Of a stretch of 9,402 bases of DNA, positions 6,386 through 9,402 are shown piece by piece (the stretch's first letter is position 1; each line of letters starts with the position of its first letter). The stretch covers positions 1 through 9,402 of the forward strand of contig DFSH01000083.1 of assembly GCA_002378565.1 (NCBI GenBank). The letters are read 5' to 3'. The notes beneath the pieces are model-generated. The model did no database searches, was not told where the DNA came from, and saw only the letters and a list, made by a program, of their open reading frames with translations. This stretch comes from Flavobacteriales bacterium UBA3442. GTDB lineage: Bacteria > Bacteroidota > Bacteroidia > Flavobacteriales > Schleiferiaceae. Position numbers and translations under genes: made by a program.

Positions 6386-6386
6386 A

Positions 6387-6416
6387 CAAAATTACGCCAT
6401 GAAAGCACAGAGCCAA
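6387..6416 (-). promoter_or_regulatory. Promoter of dusB
   Basis: Reading leftward, TTG (6414-6416), exactly 19 nt, then TAATTTTG (6387-6394), a perfect -7 match. The predicted start is near 6380, giving an 18-nt leader containing AGGA before the ATG at 6362. The -33 lies inside the first codons of the CPBP gene. Confidence 0.65.
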
Positions 6417-7220
6417 TCCTTCACCAAGATCTCCCTGACCTTCATTGGGCTCATCATCGTTTCCACTGTGGTCATGTTGCTCATTGGCAGCTGGCTAACC
6501 ACGATGATTGATGGCCCAAAGGGGATGAATTTGATCATCTTGCAGTGGTTCACTACAATCGGAGCCATGCTTATTCCCGGCTACTGGCTGTTCAAACAGG
6601 TCAAATCAACTGGTCAACAAGGCCCCCTAACGCTGACCGTCACCCTGTCTGCCATCGGCCTGTTCAGCTTGTGGATGCCATTGGCTGAGTATGCCATGAA
6701 TGGCTTGTTGGGCTTAGCTGAGGCAAGCAACATCTCCTGGGTACAGAAACAAATAGCAGAATCCGCAGCCCATGCAGAGCTCTTTGGTCAAATGATCTTC
6801 ATGCCTGGATGGGCTTACCGCCTGATGGGCGCCCTCACCGTCATCCTATTGCCCGCCATGGCAGAAGAGTACTTCTTTCGCGGAGGCATCCAGCGCTTGC
6901 TTGGTCAGATGATGAGTCATCGGCTGGCCCTGGTGCTTACAGCCCTGGTTTTCAGTCTTGCCCATGGCCTTCCCCTGCAAGTGCCCTACCTCTTTGCTGG
7001 TGGGCTCATCATTGGCTATGCCTACCAAGTCACAGGTAAGCTTTGGGTCCCTATGGCCGCACATGCGCTTCACAATGCCATTGTCTATGGCCTTGTCGTG
7101 CAAGGCGGGCCCGAACGGCTCAGCGGGGATCACAGCATGCCTGTGTTGGCCATTGTCATCTGCAGCCTGGGAGCCATTGCAGCCAGCTATGTGGTGATTC
7201 AATCAGCCAACAAGGCATAA
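6399..7220 (+). CDS. CPBP-family intramembrane metalloprotease homologue (Abi/CAAX-protease like)
   Basis: This 273-residue polytopic membrane protein has about seven hydrophobic segments (roughly 12-36, 44-66, 78-105, 138-152, 174-190, 195-210 and 247-267). The three CPBP (Rce1-like) motifs are intact: AEEYFFRGG with Glu156, Glu157 and Arg161; VFSLAH with Phe185 and His189; and AHALHN with His222 and Asn226. They are expected to form a glutamate/histidine active site inside the membrane. Family members include CAAX prenyl endopeptidases and bacteriocin self-immunity proteins; the substrate here is unknown and no bacteriocin genes are visible. The ATG at 6399 has a predicted leader of about 7 nt, close to leaderless. 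It ends at the shared terminator, with its TAA inside the T-tract used by the opposite operon. Confidence 0.9.
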   Translation: MKAQSQSFTKISLTFIGLIIVSTVVMLLIGSWLTTMIDGPKGMNLIILQWFTTIGAMLIPGYWLFKQVKSTGQQGPLTLTVTLSAIGLFSLWMPLAEYAMNGLLGLAEASNISWVQKQIAESAAHAELFGQMIFMPGWAYRLMGALTVILLPAMAEEYFFRGGIQRLLGQMMSHRLALVLTALVFSLAHGLPLQVPYLFAGGLIIGYAYQVTGKLWVPMAAHALHNAIVYGLVVQGGPERLSGDHSMPVLAIVICSLGAIAASYVVIQSANKA

Positions 7221-7252
7221 AAAAACCCGCTGCAAGCAGCGGGCGGTGTTTT
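7219..7252. terminator. Bidirectional intrinsic terminator between the CPBP gene and the exb operon
   Basis: CCCGCTGC-AA-GCAGCGGG (7226-7243) forms a perfect 8-bp inverted repeat, or 7 bp with a CAAG loop. Leftward it is followed directly by seven T, a strong terminator for the exb operon. Rightward a CGGTG interval precedes TTTT, weaker but usable for the CPBP gene. A second small palindrome, TTTCAT-TG-ATGAAA (7250-7263), lies next to it. Confidence 0.85.
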
Positions 7253-7267
7253 CATTGATGAAACAGC

Positions 7268-7753
7268 TTACATGCTTCGGTAAAGGTCTTCAGCAGACGA
7301 AGCAGGGCTGCTAGAATACATGACCTTCAATGCTTGTGCCTTGCGCAACTCTTGTTTGATGTCAGAGATCAAACCCATCTTTACATTCACGTCAGCTTTG
7401 ATAGAGACCATGAATTTGGGACGCTCTTTTTCATTGATTTCCTCGCGCTTGAGGATGACAAATGCTTGCACATCACTGACTAAGCCCAATTGGTCATCCA
7501 ACTGAACACGGGGCTCAGATCCATAGGATTCGGTGTTATTGGGTGTACCCACATATATGTAGGTCGTCAAATCTTTTCGCTCAATTTTTTGAATTTCTGT
7601 TGCTTTAGGCTTCAAAACGCCAACCAACATTTCAAGATCTCTCATGGTTGTTGTCACCATGAAGAAAAATAGGAGCATGAATACAATGTCAGGCAATGAT
7701 GCCGTATTCACTGCAGGTATTTCCTTGGGCTTCTTACTGCTAAACTTTGACAT
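7268..7753 (-). CDS. ExbD/TolR-family proton-channel subunit, second copy
   Basis: This 161-residue protein has a short cytoplasmic basic tail, one membrane helix at about 20-37 and a periplasmic domain. The helix starts LPDIVFMLLFFFMVTTTMRD, with Asp22 at the position of the proton-carrying aspartate of ExbD/TolR. The periplasmic part has a TYIYVG strand near 63-68 and the segment IKADVNVKMGLISDIKQELR near 117-136, matching the usual ExbD ending in which a residue couples to a TonB-like partner. It differs clearly from the upstream ExbD, so the two are paralogues that may form a heterodimer. Its ATG overlaps the upstream TGA (TGATG, 7751-7755), implying coupled translation. It is the last gene of the operon, 25 nt from the terminator hairpin. 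No tonB is present. Confidence 0.92.
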   Translation of the reverse strand: MSKFSSKKPKEIPAVNTASLPDIVFMLLFFFMVTTTMRDLEMLVGVLKPKATEIQKIERKDLTTYIYVGTPNNTESYGSEPRVQLDDQLGLVSDVQAFVILKREEINEKERPKFMVSIKADVNVKMGLISDIKQELRKAQALKVMYSSSPASSAEDLYRSM

Positions 7754-8325
7754 CAGCCTCCAATTTTAACTGGTTCTGCCTCAGAAATAATCTGTGGGTA
7801 GAACGCATTGATTTCCTTGCGGCTTTCATCGGACAGGTCCGTGTAGTCGATACCAAATCGGCGCAGTGCCAAGTCTTGGCGAAGCTCCGAATACGCAGCA
7901 ATGAGTTCGTTGCGAACCGTCACATAGGTGCTGTAGTTTGTGCCTCTGTCATTTTGCATAGACAAAATCGCCTTCTTCGGGTTGTCAGAGCTTGATGGCA
8001 ACTGAAGACCACGGCAGACCTCACAGGTGCCGTCGCCATTGTTGTCAATAAAGTCCTTTGCTGCTGAACGCAACTGATCAATAGATAGGTAGTCATCCTC
8101 AACTAGCAAGTCGTTGTTGGCGTTAACCAAAACCACAAAAATGTTTTTCTCCTTGATGTCATTGGACTCATCCTGTGGCTCTTCAGACCATGGTGGCAAT
8201 CTGACCGCCAAGCCTTTGTCCACATCCATGGTCGTTGTAACCAAAAAGAAAATCAGCAACAAGAAGGCAATATCCGCCATGGATCCTGCATTGATCTCCG
8301 GTGTTGCGCGTTTGTTTCTTGCCAT
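7753..8325 (-). CDS. ExbD/TolR-family proton-channel subunit, first copy, with CxxC insert
   Basis: This 190-residue protein is longer than a typical ExbD (about 140 aa). It has an N-terminal tail MARNKRATPEINAG, then a membrane helix at about 16-33 (SMADIAFLLLIFFLVTTT) carrying the conserved Asp18. The periplasmic domain contains an insertion, DNNGDGTCEVCRG, with Cys101 and Cys104 in a CxxC arrangement. The conserved AILSMQNDRGTNYSTYVTV (119-137) follows, then a helical tail. I recall a GDG-C-x-x-C-x-G insert in other Bacteroidota ExbD proteins, so it seems a lineage feature; whether it forms a disulfide or binds metal is unknown. The protein should sit in an ExbB pore in the inner membrane and transmit proton-motive force to the envelope. 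It begins 9 nt after the 4-TM gene. Confidence 0.92.
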   Translation of the reverse strand: MARNKRATPEINAGSMADIAFLLLIFFLVTTTMDVDKGLAVRLPPWSEEPQDESNDIKEKNIFVVLVNANNDLLVEDDYLSIDQLRSAAKDFIDNNGDGTCEVCRGLQLPSSSDNPKKAILSMQNDRGTNYSTYVTVRNELIAAYSELRQDLALRRFGIDYTDLSDESRKEINAFYPQIISEAEPVKIGG

Positions 8326-8334
8326 GATCGTGAG

Positions 8335-8748
8335 TTATTGACGCATGCCGTGGATCACGGAGTAGCCAACGGCTCCCAGACCCAGCAAGAAGGTCACATA
8401 AAAAGCATTCAAGCCAAATGAAACCCATTTGGATGTTGCTTCAGTGACATCGTTGTACGATGCGAAATCAGCGCCGCTTGCCATCAAGTAACTGATGAGG
8501 CAGACAGCGAGAAGGGCAGCAATGCTGATGGCTGTTTTGCGAAGATTCCCTGGATTGATTGCCATACCAAAGCCTGCACTAGCTAGTGCAAGCAAGGCGG
8601 TCAAAACAATCAAGATTTCCGTTGCAACAACCGCAGAACCAATAAAGATCTCACCCTCACTCCCAAGCAAAATGCCCAGTGTGGGGATTAACCCGATTAA
8701 GCCTGCTAGCACAGCAGCGCCCATGGAAATAGCCCGAGCGTTTTTCAT
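8335..8748 (-). CDS. Conserved-context 4-TM membrane protein between exbB and exbD
   Basis: This 137-residue, very hydrophobic protein begins MKNARAISMGAAVLAG. It has four probable membrane helices at about 8-28, 38-62, 72-90 and 108-130. The loop between helices 2 and 3 is NPGNLRKT. After helix 3 comes SGADFASYNDVTEATSKW, a polar probably periplasmic loop, before helix 4. No known catalytic motif is visible. The frame stays open upstream to 8835, but that would overlap exbB and encode a non-hydrophobic serine/threonine-rich stretch, so the ATG at 8748, 10 nt after the exbB stop, is chosen. Its place between exbB and two exbD genes suggests an accessory subunit of the same motor complex; this is inference from position. 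I recall similar unnamed proteins at this place in Bacteroidota operons. Confidence 0.85.
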   Translation of the reverse strand: MKNARAISMGAAVLAGLIGLIPTLGILLGSEGEIFIGSAVVATEILIVLTALLALASAGFGMAINPGNLRKTAISIAALLAVCLISYLMASGADFASYNDVTEATSKWVSFGLNAFYVTFLLGLGAVGYSVIHGMRQ

Positions 8749-8758
8749 ACTGCTGTTT

Positions 8759-9402
8759 TTACTTGTTGGTGTGTTGAGCAATGATATCCAAGAAGGAGAT
8801 GCTAGCATCTTCCATCTTGTTGACGATGTTGTCAATCATTGCAACAATAAGGTTAAAGAAAACTTGGAGGATGATGGCAGTGATCAAACCAAATACGGTT
8901 GTCAACAAAGCCACCTTGATGCCACCGGCAACAAGTCCCGGAGAAATATCTCCAGCATCTTCAATGGCGTCGAATGCGTCAATCATACCGATCACCGTAC
9001 CCATGAAGCCTAACATAGGGGCCAGTGCGATAAACAATGAGATCCAAGAAACGCCGCGCTCAAGCTTGCCGTTCTCAACAGAGCCAACAGAGACAACAGC
9101 CTTGTCAACCACATTCAAACCATCGCCGGCCTTGTCCAGGCCTTGGTAGAAAATGCTAGCAACCGGTCCACGTGCATTGCGACAAACGTCTTTAGCTGCA
9201 TCTACACCGCCGCTGTTCAAAGCGCTCTCAACTTCAGCAAGAAGCTTGTCGTTGTTGGTGGTGGAAAGGGTCAAGTAAATGATGCGCTCAATGGCAAGTG
9301 CCAGACCGAGGATCAAACAAACCAAAACAAAAGACATGAAGGCAGGGCCTCCATCGATGTATTGCTTTTTCAGAACTTGGGTGAACGACGCTTCCTCTTC
9401 AG
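8759..9402 (-). CDS. exbB: MotA/TolQ/ExbB proton-channel protein (5' end outside window)
   Basis: The reading frame enters from the right edge without a start codon. The visible first residues EEEASFTQVLKKQYIDGGPA are typical coding sequence upstream of TM1, so the internal ATG at 9337 is not the true start. Numbering from that Met, TM1 is about 1-18, a cytoplasmic domain follows (20-95), then TM2 (97-120) with the family motif LGFMGTVIGMIDAF, and TM3 (143-168) with LLTTVFGLITA, where conserved Thr residues line the channel. ExbB pentamers with ExbD dimers in the inner membrane convert proton-motive force into work for TonB/TolA-like partners. It is the first visible gene of exbB - 4-TM - exbD - exbD. 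The promoter lies beyond the window. Assignment to ExbB rather than TolQ rests on the two ExbD genes and is tentative. Confidence 0.93.
   Translation of the reverse strand, partial: EEEASFTQVLKKQYIDGGPAFMSFVLVCLILGLALAIERIIYLTLSTTNNDKLLAEVESALNSGGVDAAKDVCRNARGPVASIFYQGLDKAGDGLNVVDKAVVSVGSVENGKLERGVSWISLFIALAPMLGFMGTVIGMIDAFDAIEDAGDISPGLVAGGIKVALLTTVFGLITAIILQVFFNLIVAMIDNIVNKMEDASISFLDIIAQHTNK

Noticed and set aside
8749..8835. 29-residue N-terminal extension of the 4-TM protein
   Set aside because: It would overlap the exbB 3' end by 77 nt and encodes a composition unlike the rest; the ATG at 8748 fits the operon spacing.
8495..9013. 172-codon plus-strand frame across exbB and the 4-TM gene
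   Set aside because: Antisense to two convincing membrane-protein genes; its Lys/Pro/Ser/Ala-rich translation is what the reverse of hydrophobic codons gives.

Overview
The window looks like a compact chromosomal stretch from a Bacteroidota bacterium, probably an environmental, Flavobacteriales-like lineage of medium GC. Four things point there: several matches to the Bacteroidota promoter (-33 TTTG / -7 TAnnTTTG); few Shine-Dalgarno sequences; an exbB - small membrane protein - exbD - exbD operon; and an rbfA gene followed by a LolC/E-type permease. The lineage below phylum is a guess. No mobile element, phage gene, CRISPR array or rRNA was seen.

Layout, left to right. Positions 1-59 hold the first codons of a leftward NAD(P)-binding (Rossmann) protein. 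Next is a leftward tRNA with a CAU anticodon, most likely tRNA-Ile2, with its own promoter and a UUCG-loop terminator. A leftward 54-residue single-span membrane protein follows, then a rightward AraC-family regulator (596-1474). The regulator abuts, stop codon to stop codon, a leftward operon of an MsbA-like ABC exporter and methylmalonyl-CoA epimerase (1475-3747). Diverging from that operon is rbfA plus a LolC/E-like permease (3824-5349). The permease's stop codon overlaps the stop codon of leftward dusB (5346-6362). Diverging from dusB is a CPBP-family intramembrane protease homologue (6399-7220). A bidirectional terminator (7226-7243) separates it from the leftward energy-transducing operon exbB (5' end outside the window) - 4-TM protein - exbD - exbD (7268-9402).

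Most of these genes are housekeeping: tRNA decoding and dihydrouridine modification, 30S maturation, envelope transport, propionate/methylmalonyl-CoA metabolism and proton-motive-force coupling. The most interesting signals are in the short intergenic regions. The exporter/rbfA divergence is built symmetrically around a perfect 19-bp palindrome with 8-bp arms. Its two -7 boxes are mirror images about the palindrome centre, and both lie so close to their ATGs that the mRNAs should be leaderless. The dusB/CPBP divergence has two promoters on the same bases facing each other, with back-to-back -7 boxes (TTTTG-A-CAAAA). All promoter calls come from reading motifs by eye and were not tested.
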